A DNA stretch of 64,000 nt from Prolixibacteraceae bacterium (GCA_028683385.1 JAQUIJ010000007.1:186001-250000), one strand, 5' to 3'. Positions 17,419-26,080 are shown, counted from the first letter of the stretch. Numbers and translations: made by a program. Notes: a model not told the origin generated them from the letters alone.

Positions 17419-17739
17419 GTGAAAAGGAAAAATCGAAATAATCTCATCAGGCTGATTTTTGTTCACCTGCTGCTGCTGGCCTATCCGCTGGTGAGCAAGA
17501 CTTTTCACGTGCATCATGGAGAGCGGATTTCGCATGGCTTTTCGACTTGCGCCAGCGTTGACAAGCCCGAAGATTCTTGTCCGGTTTGTGATTTCGAATT
17601 TTATAATTTCGTTCCAGCCGCATCCAATGCCGTATTGGTTTCGCAGCATTGTATTTCGGTGTATAACTCTCCCGATCCGCAGGCCGCATTCATACCATTC
17701 ATTAATTACTTCTCGCTCAGAGCGCCACCTGTCGCCTGA
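17419..17739 (+). CDS. Small His/Cys-rich membrane-anchored protein upstream of TonB receptor
   Basis: A 106-residue protein starting at the GTG at 17419. The frame runs further up but overlaps the EamA gene, and only from this GTG does the positively charged start (VKRKNRNNLIR) plus one hydrophobic helix (LIFVHLLLLAYPLV) make sense. Behind the helix come HVHHGE and then CPVCDFEF, giving a cluster of His and Cys residues. Such residues are typical of metal-handling peptides. It precedes a TonB-dependent receptor by 141 bases. I do not recognise a named family. A role with copper, zinc or another metal is an inference. Confidence 0.6.
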   Translation: MKRKNRNNLIRLIFVHLLLLAYPLVSKTFHVHHGERISHGFSTCASVDKPEDSCPVCDFEFYNFVPAASNAVLVSQHCISVYNSPDPQAAFIPFINYFSLRAPPVA

Positions 17740-17880
17740 TCAATATCCATTTCGTTTAAAAATCAATCCACATTAAAGCCCAGGATATAATCAATTTATA
17801 TCGGACTGATGTGCTGTTTGTTTCCGGATTTCTTCGGGAAATGAACTGTCATTCATATTATACAATTTTAAAACACAACC

Positions 17881-20304
17881 ATGCAACAAAAAATTATATT
17901 CCTGATTTGGATTATTTTAACCGTGTCCTATTCAGGCTTCGCAACAACATATCCCAATAGCAGCAGTGCTCATTTAAATGGAAAAGTAACGGATAAATCG
18001 ACCGGCGAATCAATCCCAGGAGTCAGTATTTATTTTCCGGACCTGAAAAACGGAACGGTCACTAAAGACGATGGAAGTTATTTTATCGACAAACTGCCGG
18101 CAACAAAACTGCTCGTTCAGGTCAGTTACCTGGGCTATAAAATGCAGTCGAGGCAACTCGATCTGGCGAAAACACAAACAGCCGATTTTGAGTTGGAGTT
18201 AACAGCCACTGAAATTGGCGAAGTTGTGGTTACCGGGCAGTCCAGTGGTATTGAGAACAACCGGACACCTTCGCCAATTGCGGTTGTACCACGTACGCAA
18301 ATGCTCCAAAATTCGTCGAGCAATATCATTGATGCACTGTCGAAAGTTCCGGGAGTTTCGCAGGTAACCACCGGAGCTGGAATCTCGAAACCGGTTATTC
18401 GCGGAATGGGCTACAACCGCGTGGTTGTTGTAAACGATGGAATCAGGCAGGAAGGCCAGCAATGGGGCGACGAACATGGCATTGAGATTGACGGGAACGC
18501 CGTAAATCGGGTTGAAATTCTGAAAGGGCCTGCCAGTTTGGTTTACGGTTCGGATGCAATGGCCGGGGTAATTAACATGATTTCGGCGCCAACCTTGCCG
18601 GAAGGAACAACCAGGGGAAACATCAGCAGTAATTACCAGACAAACAATGGCTTGATCGATAATTCAGTAAACCTTGCCGGAAATAAAAACGGACTGATCT
18701 GGGATGCCCGGTACAGCAACAAAATGGCACATTCGTACCAAAACAAATACGACGGCTTTGTTTACAATTCGGGCTTCCGCGAGCAAGCAGCCAGCACAAT
18801 GCTGGGGATTAACCGCAACTGGGGATTTTCGCACCTGCACCTTAGTTACTATGATTTGAAACCGGGTATTGTTGAAGGCGAGCGCGACAGCCTGACCGGC
18901 AAGTTTTTGAAGACAACCGTTAACAGCGATGGTGAAACAACCGATGAAATCGCAGGTTCGTCTGACTTTCATTCCTATCAGCCCAATGCTCCGTTCCAGA
19001 AGATCAATCATTATAAAGCCGTGTGGAACAATACTTTATTTGTCGGACAAAGTCAACTGGAAGCCACCATCGGGTTTCAGCAAAACAGGCGAAAGGAGTT
19101 TGAAACACCCGACGAATACGGACTTTATTTTTTGCTGAATACGTTGAATTACGACATCAAATATATTTTGCCTGAGAAAAACAACTGGAAACTCACTGTT
19201 GGAACGAATGGAATGTGGCAAAATTCGCAAAACAAAGGAACCGAATTCCTGGTTCCGGAATACGAATTGTTTGATTTCGGCATTTTTGCTATTGCCAACA
19301 AAAAGATCGGGAAATTAGATATCAGCGGGGGAATTCGGTTTGATACCCGTTCGGAAACCGGCAAAGCGCTTTTCCTGAATGAAGATGGCGGCGTAGCTTT
19401 AGCTTCCGATGCAAATGCGACACAACGTTTTAGCGCTTTCGATCAAACCTTCAAGGGAACAACCGGAAGTCTTGGCGCCACCTATCAAATCAGCGAATCG
19501 ATCTACACCAAACTGAATATTTCGCGGGGATTTCGGGCTCCCAACATTGCTGAATTAGCCTCGAACGGTGTGCATGAAGGTACACAACGCTACGAAATTG
19601 GCAATCCAAACCTGAAACCTGAAACCAGTCTGCAATTCGATTATGCCATCGGGATGAATACCACCCATGTTTCGGCCGAACTGAACTTGTTTACCAACAA
19701 TGTCGATCATTACATCTTCAGTAAAAAACTAAGTACGGAGGACTTGTATGACGGTCTTCCAGCGTACAAATTTTCGGAAGGAAATGCCCGTTTCTATGGT
19801 GGCGAATTTCAAATCGACATTCACCCACATCCGTTGGATTGGTTGCATCTTGAAAATTCATTCTCGTACGTAAACGCTACATTAAAAAATCAACCCGCAG
19901 AATCGCGCCATTTACCTTTTATTCCGGCGCCGGTTTGGGTTTCGGATGTAAAAGTCGATTTCAATAAGCTTAATCGCTTTATGGCAAACGCCTATTTCAA
20001 AATTGGGATTGATAAAACCTGGGCGCAAAACAATTATTATGCAGCTTACGACACCGAAACCGCAACACCGGGTTATACTTTGCTGAATATGGGAATTGGA
20101 ACCGATTTCACTTCGGGACGCAAAACCCTTTTCTCGATTTATATTTCAGGAAATAACCTGACCGATGTCGCTTATCAGAGCCATTTGAGCCGCTTGAAAT
20201 ATGCTGCGGTTAACTATGCCACCGGACGTACCGGAATTTATAACATGGGTCGCAACATCAGCTTCAAAGTGCTGATTCCGATTGATTTTTCAGGAAAGAA
20301 TTAG
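17881..20304 (+). CDS. TonB-dependent receptor with carboxypeptidase-like N-domain
   Basis: An 807-residue outer-membrane transporter. After a signal peptide comes a carboxypeptidase-regulatory-like domain (residues 31-115: LNGKVTDKSTGESIPGVSI). A plug domain follows, with GEVVVTGQSS, PVIRGMGYNRVVVVNDGIRQ and VNRVEILKGPASLVYGSDAM. A 22-stranded barrel ends at the C-terminus. The plug segment QQWGDEHGIEID is typical of receptors of the zinc/heme (ZnuD-like) group. With the His/Cys-rich small protein just upstream, metal or metal-chelate uptake is more likely than sugar uptake; no SusD partner is present. A terminator lies at 20440-20480. Confidence 0.9.
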   Translation: MQQKIIFLIWIILTVSYSGFATTYPNSSSAHLNGKVTDKSTGESIPGVSIYFPDLKNGTVTKDDGSYFIDKLPATKLLVQVSYLGYKMQSRQLDLAKTQTADFELELTATEIGEVVVTGQSSGIENNRTPSPIAVVPRTQMLQNSSSNIIDALSKVPGVSQVTTGAGISKPVIRGMGYNRVVVVNDGIRQEGQQWGDEHGIEIDGNAVNRVEILKGPASLVYGSDAMAGVINMISAPTLPEGTTRGNISSNYQTNNGLIDNSVNLAGNKNGLIWDARYSNKMAHSYQNKYDGFVYNSGFREQAASTMLGINRNWGFSHLHLSYYDLKPGIVEGERDSLTGKFLKTTVNSDGETTDEIAGSSDFHSYQPNAPFQKINHYKAVWNNTLFVGQSQLEATIGFQQNRRKEFETPDEYGLYFLLNTLNYDIKYILPEKNNWKLTVGTNGMWQNSQNKGTEFLVPEYELFDFGIFAIANKKIGKLDISGGIRFDTRSETGKALFLNEDGGVALASDANATQRFSAFDQTFKGTTGSLGATYQISESIYTKLNISRGFRAPNIAELASNGVHEGTQRYEIGNPNLKPETSLQFDYAIGMNTTHVSAELNLFTNNVDHYIFSKKLSTEDLYDGLPAYKFSEGNARFYGGEFQIDIHPHPLDWLHLENSFSYVNATLKNQPAESRHLPFIPAPVWVSDVKVDFNKLNRFMANAYFKIGIDKTWAQNNYYAAYDTETATPGYTLLNMGIGTDFTSGRKTLFSIYISGNNLTDVAYQSHLSRLKYAAVNYATGRTGIYNMGRNISFKVLIPIDFSGKN

Positions 20305-20328
20305 TGAGGAATCTCAAAACTAGAATCT

Positions 20329-20413
20329 GTCATGCCGAACTTCCTGCCAGCCGGCAGGCTGGGTTTCGGCATCTCTTCCTAGATGAGACCCTGAAACAAG
20401 TTCAGGGTGACTT
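20329..20413. repeat. Two-hairpin REPIN-like palindromic repeat
   Basis: The left half (20329-20371) is a long hairpin with outer arms ATGCCGAA/TTCGGCAT enclosing a CCTGCC/GGCAGG stem. The right half (20384-20413) pairs ACCCTGAA with TTCAGGGT. The outer ends GTCAT and GTGAC match the other family members. Confidence 0.65.
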
Positions 20414-20439
20414 TGCCAGACAATATCAAGATTAACGCT

Positions 20440-20480
20440 TAAAAGGAATAAGAATGGTCTCCCATCTTATTCCTTTTTTT
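20440..20480 (+). terminator. Terminator after the TonB receptor
   Basis: A 16-bp stem with one bulged A (20441-20457 with 20462-20477) ends in a T7 run. It separates the receptor transcript from the YkgJ-like gene. Confidence 0.8.
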
Positions 20481-20517
20481 AATTTTGGCGACTCAAGTCA
20501 CAACTCGTAAACCGAAA

Positions 20518-21030
20518 ATGGAACGCATCCCGTATATCAAACCTGAAAAGCTGAAAGAATTCTCGAATAACCGGAAGCAAGATTTCACGTTGCTATTCAA
20601 GAAACTGAAAGCCAAAAAACCGAAGAATCTCGACGATGTGTTTCATGAATTGCACGACGAAGCTTTCGATCAGTTCGATTGCCTGACCTGCGCCAACTGT
20701 TGCTCGACGATAAGTCCGGCGATTACCGAAAAAGATGTGGAACGGTTGGCCAAACGAGTGAGGATGAAGGCCGTTGATTTCATCAGGCAATACCTGTTTA
20801 AAGACGAAGACAATGACTACGTTTTCAAGCAAACGCCCTGCCCTTTCCTGATGCCCGATAATTACTGCATGGTTTACGAAGACCGGCCCAAAGCCTGCCG
20901 CGAATACCCGCACACCGACCGAAAACGTATGTACCAGATCCTAAGTTTGACTCATAAAAACTGCGAAGTTTGCCCGGTGGTTTTCTGTATTACCGACGAA
21001 CTGGCCAAAAACTCGATCTTTAAAGTCTGA
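20518..21030 (+). CDS. YkgJ-family cysteine-cluster protein
   Basis: A 170-residue protein. I prefer the ATG at 20518 to the TTG at 20485, which lies right behind the terminator. It carries the YkgJ (zinc- or iron-chelating, UPF0153-like) pattern: DCLTCANCCS near residue 60, then CPFLMPDNYCMVY and RPKACREYPHTD, and a late CEVCPVVFC. These cysteines likely bind a metal centre. The family is widespread and its function is unknown. It acts as a soluble cytosolic protein by its charged composition. It stands alone between a terminator and a repeat-rich spacer. Confidence 0.85.
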   Translation: MERIPYIKPEKLKEFSNNRKQDFTLLFKKLKAKKPKNLDDVFHELHDEAFDQFDCLTCANCCSTISPAITEKDVERLAKRVRMKAVDFIRQYLFKDEDNDYVFKQTPCPFLMPDNYCMVYEDRPKACREYPHTDRKRMYQILSLTHKNCEVCPVVFCITDELAKNSIFKV

Positions 21031-21405
21031 CCGCACTTTCTTCGCTCCTATAGTTAAAAAGAATAAAGCAATTGCAATAATATATTGTCGTATTTTGGCT
21101 AAATGATTTTATCCCCACTCACCCCGCGCATCTGCGATGCTTTGAGGTTGTATCAAAAGTCAAAATTTCGCAAATGCAACTTTCAAATTGTAAGTTCAAC
21201 TTCATTTCACCCCTCCAAACCTCCCCTGAAGGGGCGGCTTTGAAGTCCCCTTCAGGGGATTTAGGGGTTTTAACAGTGTCTGCACTTTCTTCATTCTCGA
21301 TTGTTGCAAAGAATTAACACAACTGCAACAATTTGTGGCAAATTATTCCCTTAATTTCCGGTCTGAATGAATTTCCATTTGGGCAAATTGAAAAAGATAA
21401 AATAC
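21031..21405. other. 375-bp repeat-bearing intergenic region
   Basis: No gene is seen. It holds a solo end (21144-21166) of the terminal-inverted-repeat element found intact at 24830-24961, with one mismatch over 23 bases. It also holds a GC-rich hairpin near 21220-21265 (CCCCTGAAGGGG and CCCCTTCAGGGG) of the kind dispersed in Bacteroidota genomes. Confidence 0.6.
21144..21166. repeat. Solo end of the 132-bp TIR element
   Basis: These 23 bases equal the reverse complement of 24939-24961 except for one T for C change. No second end is found nearby, so this is a decayed or solo terminal repeat. Confidence 0.6.
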
Positions 21406-22812
21406 ATGGAATTTGAAAAACATATCATCATTGGTGGTGAGGAGTGGTGCGCATTTCCGGGACTAAACATTCCGGCAATCAAAGCCAGAGTCGATTCCGG
21501 AGCACGAACTTCGGCCATTCATGCGCAAAACATTCAGAAGTTTACACGGAAAGGCGAAAAGTGGGTCAGTTTCGAGGTTCATCCACTTCAGGATAGCCGC
21601 CGGATTACGGTTCGCTGCGAATCGAAAATTGTTGATCACCGGAGCGTGAAAAGTTCGAGCGGTATTGCCGAAAAGAGATATGTCATCAAATCGATACTAA
21701 AAATCGGAACCTACGAATGGGAGATTGAATTAACTCTGGCCAACCGCGATTCGATGGGTTTTCGGATGCTGCTGGGCCGCGAAGCCATGGAGAACCGGGT
21801 GTTGGTTGATCCGGCCAATAGCTTTTTGTTAGGCAACTATTCCGAAGAACGGGTGAAAGAGTTTTACCAGCACATACGGGATGTCAAGAGCGGATTGCGC
21901 ATCGGATTATTGGCAAGTAATTCGGAACTTTACAGCAATCAGCGAATTATGGAAGCTGGCGAAGAACATGGTCACGAAATGATCTTCCTGAATGTGCAGC
22001 AATGTTACATGAAACTCGATGCCGTAAACCCTGAAATTCGGTACCGTGGAGGAAGTATTCTGAATAACCTGGATGCAGTTATACCACGAATCCGGCCCAA
22101 CCTGACGTTTTACAGTCTGGCGTTAATCAGGCAATTTGAAGCGCTCGGCATTTTTTGCGCCAACTCGTGGGATGCCATTGGTAAATCGCGCGATAAGCTT
22201 TATTCATCGCAGTTGTTTTCACAAAACGGAATTCAAATTCCAATTACAGGTTTTGCCAAGTCGCCACTCGATACCAACGACCTGATCAACATGGTCAATG
22301 GCGCTCCGCTCATTATTAAACTGCTTGAAGGAACTCAAGGGAAAGGTGTTGTTTTGGCTGAAAATGCTAAAGCTGCCGAGAGTGTGATTAACGCATTCAA
22401 AAGTCTTCAGGCCAATATTTTGGTTCAGGAATTTATTAAAGAAGCCGGAGGAAAAGACATTCGCTGTTTCGTCATAGATGGTAAAGTGGTGGCTTCCATA
22501 CAACGCGAAGCGGCTAAAGGCGAATTCAGGGCCAATTTGCACCAGGGCGGAACAGCATCGGTGATTAAAATTACGAATGAAGAAAAGAAACTGGCTGTGA
22601 AAGCCGCCAGAGTGCTTGGACTGCAAATCGCAGGGGTTGACATTATCCGGTCGAACAAAGGACCATTGGTTTTGGAAGTGAATTCGTCGCCGGGACTCGA
22701 AGGAATTGAACAAGCCACCGGAAAAGACATTGCCGGAATGATGATATCGGCGATTGAACGCCAGTTAGACTGGCAGCGCGATCTTGGAATCAAAGGCTCC
22801 GATCCGGAATAA
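21406..22812 (+). CDS. Retropepsin-like (RimB/DUF615x type) and RimK-type ATP-grasp ligase fusion
   Basis: A 468-residue two-domain protein from the ATG at 21406; an in-frame ATG at 21367 would add 13 residues. Residues 1-145 form the ATP-dependent-zinc-protease/retropepsin-like domain (PF05618 family): [14 protein letters not shown] around D30 is the D-S-G-A active-site motif, with LLGREAM near 125. Residues 165-468 are a RimK-type ATP-grasp ligase: [33 protein letters not shown] and [14 protein letters not shown]. RimK adds glutamates to ribosomal protein S6, and RimB-type proteins are retropepsin-like partners in the RimABK system. Here the two are one polypeptide. The acceptor substrate is not proven. 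Confidence 0.85.
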   Translation: MEFEKHIIIGGEEWCAFPGLNIPAIKARVDSGARTSAIHAQNIQKFTRKGEKWVSFEVHPLQDSRRITVRCESKIVDHRSVKSSSGIAEKRYVIKSILKIGTYEWEIELTLANRDSMGFRMLLGREAMENRVLVDPANSFLLGNYSEERVKEFYQHIRDVKSGLRIGLLASNSELYSNQRIMEAGEEHGHEMIFLNVQQCYMKLDAVNPEIRYRGGSILNNLDAVIPRIRPNLTFYSLALIRQFEALGIFCANSWDAIGKSRDKLYSSQLFSQNGIQIPITGFAKSPLDTNDLINMVNGAPLIIKLLEGTQGKGVVLAENAKAAESVINAFKSLQANILVQEFIKEAGGKDIRCFVIDGKVVASIQREAAKGEFRANLHQGGTASVIKITNEEKKLAVKAARVLGLQIAGVDIIRSNKGPLVLEVNSSPGLEGIEQATGKDIAGMMISAIERQLDWQRDLGIKGSDPE

Positions 22813-22815
22813 CCA

Positions 22816-22840
22816 CCCTTCGACTGCTTCGCGCTCAGGG
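22816..22840. repeat. CCCTGAGC...GTCGAAGGG palindromic repeat (minus orientation)
   Basis: Reading CCCTTCGAC to GCTCAGGG, this is the inverted form of the motif at 23790-23808. The two copies flank tpiA. Confidence 0.5.
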
Positions 22841-22950
22841 AGCTGTGCTGCGGTCACCCGACTGCCGACTTCGGGCTTCGGACTCATTAAACTAAAGTTA
22901 ATAAAGGTGAAAGCCTTATGGGTCGGTTAGGATGTTCAAAAGCCTTTTCC

Positions 22951-22958
22951 TATTTTTG
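22951..22958 (+). promoter_or_regulatory. Candidate -7 element for tpiA
   Basis: TATTTTTG matches TAnnTTTG and lies 37 bases before the ATG. The -33 region has only a weak TTAG at 22927. Confidence 0.45.
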
Positions 22959-22995
22959 AGAAAATTTTAAAAAAACTATTTAAAAACCATTGATA

Positions 22996-23754
22996 ATGAG
23001 AAAAAAAATTGTTGCCGGAAACTGGAAATGTAACACAACCGTTCAGGAAGGTGTTGAATTGGCTAAAGCTGTAACTGAGTTAGTTGACAAATCAGGAGTA
23101 AAGGATGTTGTTGTTGTTTTGGGAACTCCATTTACACACATTACCAGCGTTGTTTCGGCTGTTGATACCAAACTTATTCATGTTGCTGCACAGAATTGTG
23201 CTGCTGAAGCAAAAGGCGCTTTCACCGGCGAAGTTTCAGCTGCTATGGTTAAGTCAACCGGCGCTACTCATGTTATTTTAGGACACTCTGAACGCAGAGA
23301 ATATTATGGCGAAACCAGCGAAATCCTGAACAAAAAAGTGGCTTTGGCTTTGGCTAACGGATTATCTCCGATTTATTGCTGCGGTGAAGCTTTGGCGATT
23401 CGCGAAGCCAACGAACAAAATGCTTACGTAAAAACTCAGTTGGAAGAAACGATTTTCAACCTCTGTGCTGAAGATTTCGCGAAACTTTCAATCGCTTACG
23501 AACCAATCTGGGCAATCGGAACTGGCGTAACGGCTTCTACAGCTCAGGCTCAGGAAATGTTGGCTTTCATCCGTAGCTTGATTGCCGAAAAATTTGGAAA
23601 AGCTGTTGCTGAAGAAACTTCAATCCTATACGGTGGTAGCTGCAACGCTAAAAATGCTCCTGAATTATTCTCTCAGCCAGACATCGACGGTGGTTTAATT
23701 GGTGGCGCTTCACTGAAAGCTGAAGATTTCTTAGGAATAATTACTGCATACTAA
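22996..23754 (+). CDS. tpiA: Triosephosphate isomerase
   Basis: A 252-residue TIM-barrel enzyme that interconverts glyceraldehyde 3-phosphate and dihydroxyacetone phosphate in glycolysis and gluconeogenesis. All catalytic residues are in place: K11 in AGNWKCN, H97 in ILGHSERR and E169 in [12 protein letters not shown], with the phosphate-binding YGGS and GGLIGGASL near the C-terminus. The ATG at 22996 is preferred to the TTG at 22990 because it gives the canonical [11 protein letters not shown] start. It is a single-gene unit, with a -7 element at 22951 and a terminator at 23820-23854. Confidence 0.98.
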   Translation: MRKKIVAGNWKCNTTVQEGVELAKAVTELVDKSGVKDVVVVLGTPFTHITSVVSAVDTKLIHVAAQNCAAEAKGAFTGEVSAAMVKSTGATHVILGHSERREYYGETSEILNKKVALALANGLSPIYCCGEALAIREANEQNAYVKTQLEETIFNLCAEDFAKLSIAYEPIWAIGTGVTASTAQAQEMLAFIRSLIAEKFGKAVAEETSILYGGSCNAKNAPELFSQPDIDGGLIGGASLKAEDFLGIITAY

Positions 23755-23789
23755 AAAGGAGACGGAAGACCGGAGACCGGAGAACCGCA

Positions 23790-23808
23790 CCCTGAGCTTG
23801 TCGAAGGG
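23790..23808. repeat. CCCTGAGC...GTCGAAGGG palindromic repeat (plus orientation)
   Basis: Inverted counterpart of 22816-22840, on the other side of tpiA. The motif is a very common short repeat in bacterial intergenic regions. Confidence 0.5.
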
Positions 23809-23819
23809 GAAAACATATT

Positions 23820-23854
23820 AAAAGGGAATGATCCGAAAGGGTTGTTCCCTTTTT
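23820..23854 (+). terminator. tpiA terminator
   Basis: AAAAGGGAA (23820-23828) pairs with TTCCCTTTT (23845-23853), followed by a T-rich tail. Confidence 0.75.
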
Positions 23855-24252
23855 CTTTGGAGAGGATGGAAGTCTACAAGAAATATCCGGAGGAAGTAAA
23901 ATCGCTGGTTCTGGCAGGTACTTTATTTTCGCCGCAAACCTACCTACCTTCCTCACACAACTCATTGATTGTCATTTTCGAACGAAGTGAGAAATCTCAG
24001 CGTAACATGCATTGAAGATGATTTTGCCGGACAATAGTGATTAAAATTGTTTAAAAAAATAATTTTTCGAGAATTAACAATTGCTCGCATTACTTGTTTG
24101 TTTGACTAGCAAGAAACTTTCATTGATAATATAGGAAATGGCTAAAGTAAAAGTCAGTGGTCATGCAAAAACGATTTATCAATGGTGGTTGCGGTGAATT
24201 CTAACTAAACATATAATTGTATCTTTAAAAGTATAGTTTAAAAACAAACACG

Positions 24253-24681
24253 ATGAAAGCATTCCAAACGTTGAGAGATATTCCGGTTCTGCCGGTAGAT
24301 ATCTTTGCTGCTTTCAGCAATCCTGAAAGTCTTGCAAAATGGTGGGGACCAAACGGCTTTTCCAACACATTTAATCAGTTTCAATTTAAACCTGAAGGGA
24401 AATGGTCGTTCATAATGCACGGTCCTGATGGTGCAAACTATCCAAATGAATCTGAATTTATCGAAATCGTACCGAATGAAAAAGTTGTGATCAGGCATCA
24501 CTCGCAGCCGAATTTCACCTTAACGGTTACGATGAAAAGTTCAGAAAAAGGAACTACGATCAATTGGTTACAGGATTTTGATAATGAAGAAGTCGCTAAA
24601 AATATTGCTCATATCGTAGAACCGAGTAACGAGCAAAATCTTGACCGGCTTACAACACTGGTTTGTGGTAGTAAACTTTGA
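24253..24681 (+). CDS. SRPBCC/AHSA1-like domain protein
   Basis: A 142-residue cytosolic protein of the START/Bet-v1-like SRPBCC superfamily. It shows IPVLPVDIFAAFSNPESLAKWW (the usual P-x-x-x-F/V-W-x-x-x-x-D/N-P-x-x-x-x-x-W-W start), then WSFIMHGPDGANYPNESEFIEI and a C-terminal helix LDRLTTLV. AHSA1-like proteins bind hydrophobic ligands and often have regulatory or detoxification links; none is indicated here. It stands alone between an uninformative spacer and the TIR-repeat region. Confidence 0.85.
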   Translation: MKAFQTLRDIPVLPVDIFAAFSNPESLAKWWGPNGFSNTFNQFQFKPEGKWSFIMHGPDGANYPNESEFIEIVPNEKVVIRHHSQPNFTLTVTMKSSEKGTTINWLQDFDNEEVAKNIAHIVEPSNEQNLDRLTTLVCGSKL

Positions 24682-24829
24682 TGTTATGGATTGGCAATTA
24701 CACTTTTAACACTAATTTTCAATTACCCACCGTTGTCGCTGATTTACGAATCCCTGACAAACTCTACTTACAAGTATTTACCGGTTTATTATTCATTTCT
24801 TTATCGAATCAATTTTTAGATGGAAAGAG

Positions 24830-24961
24830 GAGGCTGTATCAAAAGTCATTGACCCCCGTCATCCTGAACTTGTTTCAGGATCCTAAAGCATTGTATATTA
24901 GATCTCGAAATAAATTCGGGATGACCTGATCAGCGAGCATTTTGACTTTTGATACAGCCTC
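24830..24961. mobile_element. MITE-like element with perfect 19-bp terminal inverted repeats
   Basis: Bases 24830-24848 and 24943-24961 are exact reverse complements. They enclose a complete two-hairpin REPIN-like repeat (24858-24925). There is no room for a transposase, so it must be mobilised in trans if mobile at all. I see no clear target-site duplication. A related end lies at 21144-21166. Confidence 0.6.
24858..24925. repeat. Two-hairpin REPIN-like repeat nested in the TIR element
   Basis: The first hairpin (24861-24881) pairs ATCCTGAA with TTCAGGAT. The second (24901-24925) is the CGAA...TTCG form. The outer ends GTCATCC and GGATGAC are complementary. It is close in sequence to 4333-4401. 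Confidence 0.65.
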
Positions 24962-24986
24962 GACGGGGCTTGCTAATATTTTCACT

Positions 24987-25021
24987 TTTGATCCAGTCAC
25001 TTTCTTTTTGTATTACATTTG
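24987..25021 (+). promoter_or_regulatory. Promoter for prmA
   Basis: TTTG at 24987-24990 and TACATTTG at 25014-25021 are separated by 23 bases, slightly long but within the Bacteroidota range. The ATG of prmA is 75 bases downstream. Confidence 0.5.
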
Positions 25022-25096
25022 CCCAACAAGCGAAACCCTCAATATTGGTTTTCTGATTTTTAACTTTATACATTTTGCCTTTAAACTTCCTTTATC

Positions 25097-25930
25097 ATGA
25101 TCTATACACAAATACGTTTTAAGCTGAATCCCGACACAACAGAAAACCGTGAAATTCTGGTAGCTATGCTTTCCGATCTGGCTTTCGAAAGTTTTGATGA
25201 ATCGGAAGAACAAGTTATGGGATACATTCCCGGAGAATCTGTAGATTTTGAGGAGATCGAAGCAATTACCTCTCTCCTGCCCTTTTCTGTTGTTACTAAA
25301 AACGAACTGATTCCGGATAAAAACTGGAATGAAGTGTGGGAGAAAAACTACTTTAAGCCGTTGTTGATCGGCAATCGCTGTCTGGTACGCGCACCATTTC
25401 ATACAGAATATGAGTCGGCCGAATTTGAACTGGTGATTGAACCCAAAATGGCTTTTGGCACCGGGAACCACGAAACCACTACTTTAGTTGCCGAGCAAAT
25501 CCTGAATATGGATCTAGCCGGGAAAAAGGTTCTGGATATGGGTTGCGGAACAGGCATTCTGGGAATGCTGGCTTCGCTCATAGGCGCAAAAAGTGTAACC
25601 GCAATCGACATCGACACCTGGTCGTTTGAAAGCACCGTTGAAAATGCCCGGCTCAACAACATCCTGAACCTGGAAGCCAAATTGGGTGATGCCAGTTTGC
25701 TGGGATCAGAAACGTTTGAGATCATATTTGCCAACATTCACAAGAATGTAATCATTAACGATTTGCCGGTTTATGAAAGTGTACTTCAATCAGGAGGAAA
25801 ACTTTATCTGAGCGGATTTTATACTCACGATATGGCTGATGTAAAAGCAAAAGCAGAATCGCTTGGGCTCGCAGATGCTGGATTTCAGGAGAAAAACAAC
25901 TGGGTGGTGTACGCTTTCAGAAAGCTTTGA
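25097..25930 (+). CDS. prmA: Ribosomal protein L11 methyltransferase
   Basis: A 277-residue class-I SAM-dependent methyltransferase that trimethylates ribosomal protein L11. Family landmarks are present: an N-terminal L11-binding domain (FESFDESEEQVMGYIP), the linker W-x-x-x-W-E-K-N-Y-F-K-P, a catalytic KMAFGTGNHETT at about residues 117-128, and the SAM-binding VLDMGCGTGILGM followed by AIDID. NIHKNVI near residue 217 matches the conserved N-x-x-x-x-V-I motif. It is monocistronic, with a promoter at 24987 and a terminator at 26051-26080. Confidence 0.96.
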   Translation: MIYTQIRFKLNPDTTENREILVAMLSDLAFESFDESEEQVMGYIPGESVDFEEIEAITSLLPFSVVTKNELIPDKNWNEVWEKNYFKPLLIGNRCLVRAPFHTEYESAEFELVIEPKMAFGTGNHETTTLVAEQILNMDLAGKKVLDMGCGTGILGMLASLIGAKSVTAIDIDTWSFESTVENARLNNILNLEAKLGDASLLGSETFEIIFANIHKNVIINDLPVYESVLQSGGKLYLSGFYTHDMADVKAKAESLGLADAGFQEKNNWVVYAFRKL

Positions 25931-26050
25931 GCAGGGAAGTCCGGAGACAGAAGACAGAAAACGCCACTTGGAACCTGAAATTTGAAAATGAACTTCTCCG
26001 CCGCAGTGTGGTGGGGAACAAATCCCTAAGCGATTAGATTTCACACATAA

Positions 26051-26080
26051 TAAAAAAACCGCCTTGCAGCGGTTTTTTTA
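26051..26080. terminator. Bidirectional terminator between prmA and GH5
   Basis: A perfect 12-bp stem (26051-26062 with 26069-26080), with A-runs and T-runs on either side and a 6-base loop. It abuts the GH5 stop codon. Confidence 0.9.

Larger units (their letters stand above)
23755..24252. other. 498-bp intergenic region after tpiA
   Basis: It contains the palindromic repeat at 23790-23808, the tpiA terminator at 23820-23854 and otherwise no supported gene. A 47-codon frame from the ATG at 23868 looks like a decayed fragment and is discussed among rejected items. Confidence 0.6.
24682..25096. other. 415-bp intergenic region with nested repeats before prmA
   Basis: This contains the 132-bp TIR element at 24830-24961 and, right after it, the best promoter candidate for prmA at 24987-25021. 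No gene is visible. Confidence 0.65.

Noticed and set aside
23741-23965. Minus-strand frame over the end of tpiA and its terminator
   Set aside because: It covers the terminator and the palindromic repeat and shows no recognisable domain.
23868-24014. Short frame whose start (KYPEEVKSLVLAGT) recalls the helix of alpha/beta-hydrolases
   Set aside because: Only about 14 residues resemble that family, the rest of the 48-residue frame runs into repeat-like sequence, and no other hydrolase motifs lie nearby. At most a decayed fragment; too little to annotate.
24678-24929. Open frame of 83 codons after the SRPBCC gene
   Set aside because: It overlaps the SRPBCC stop and runs through the terminal inverted repeat and the inner palindromes; codon use is not gene-like.
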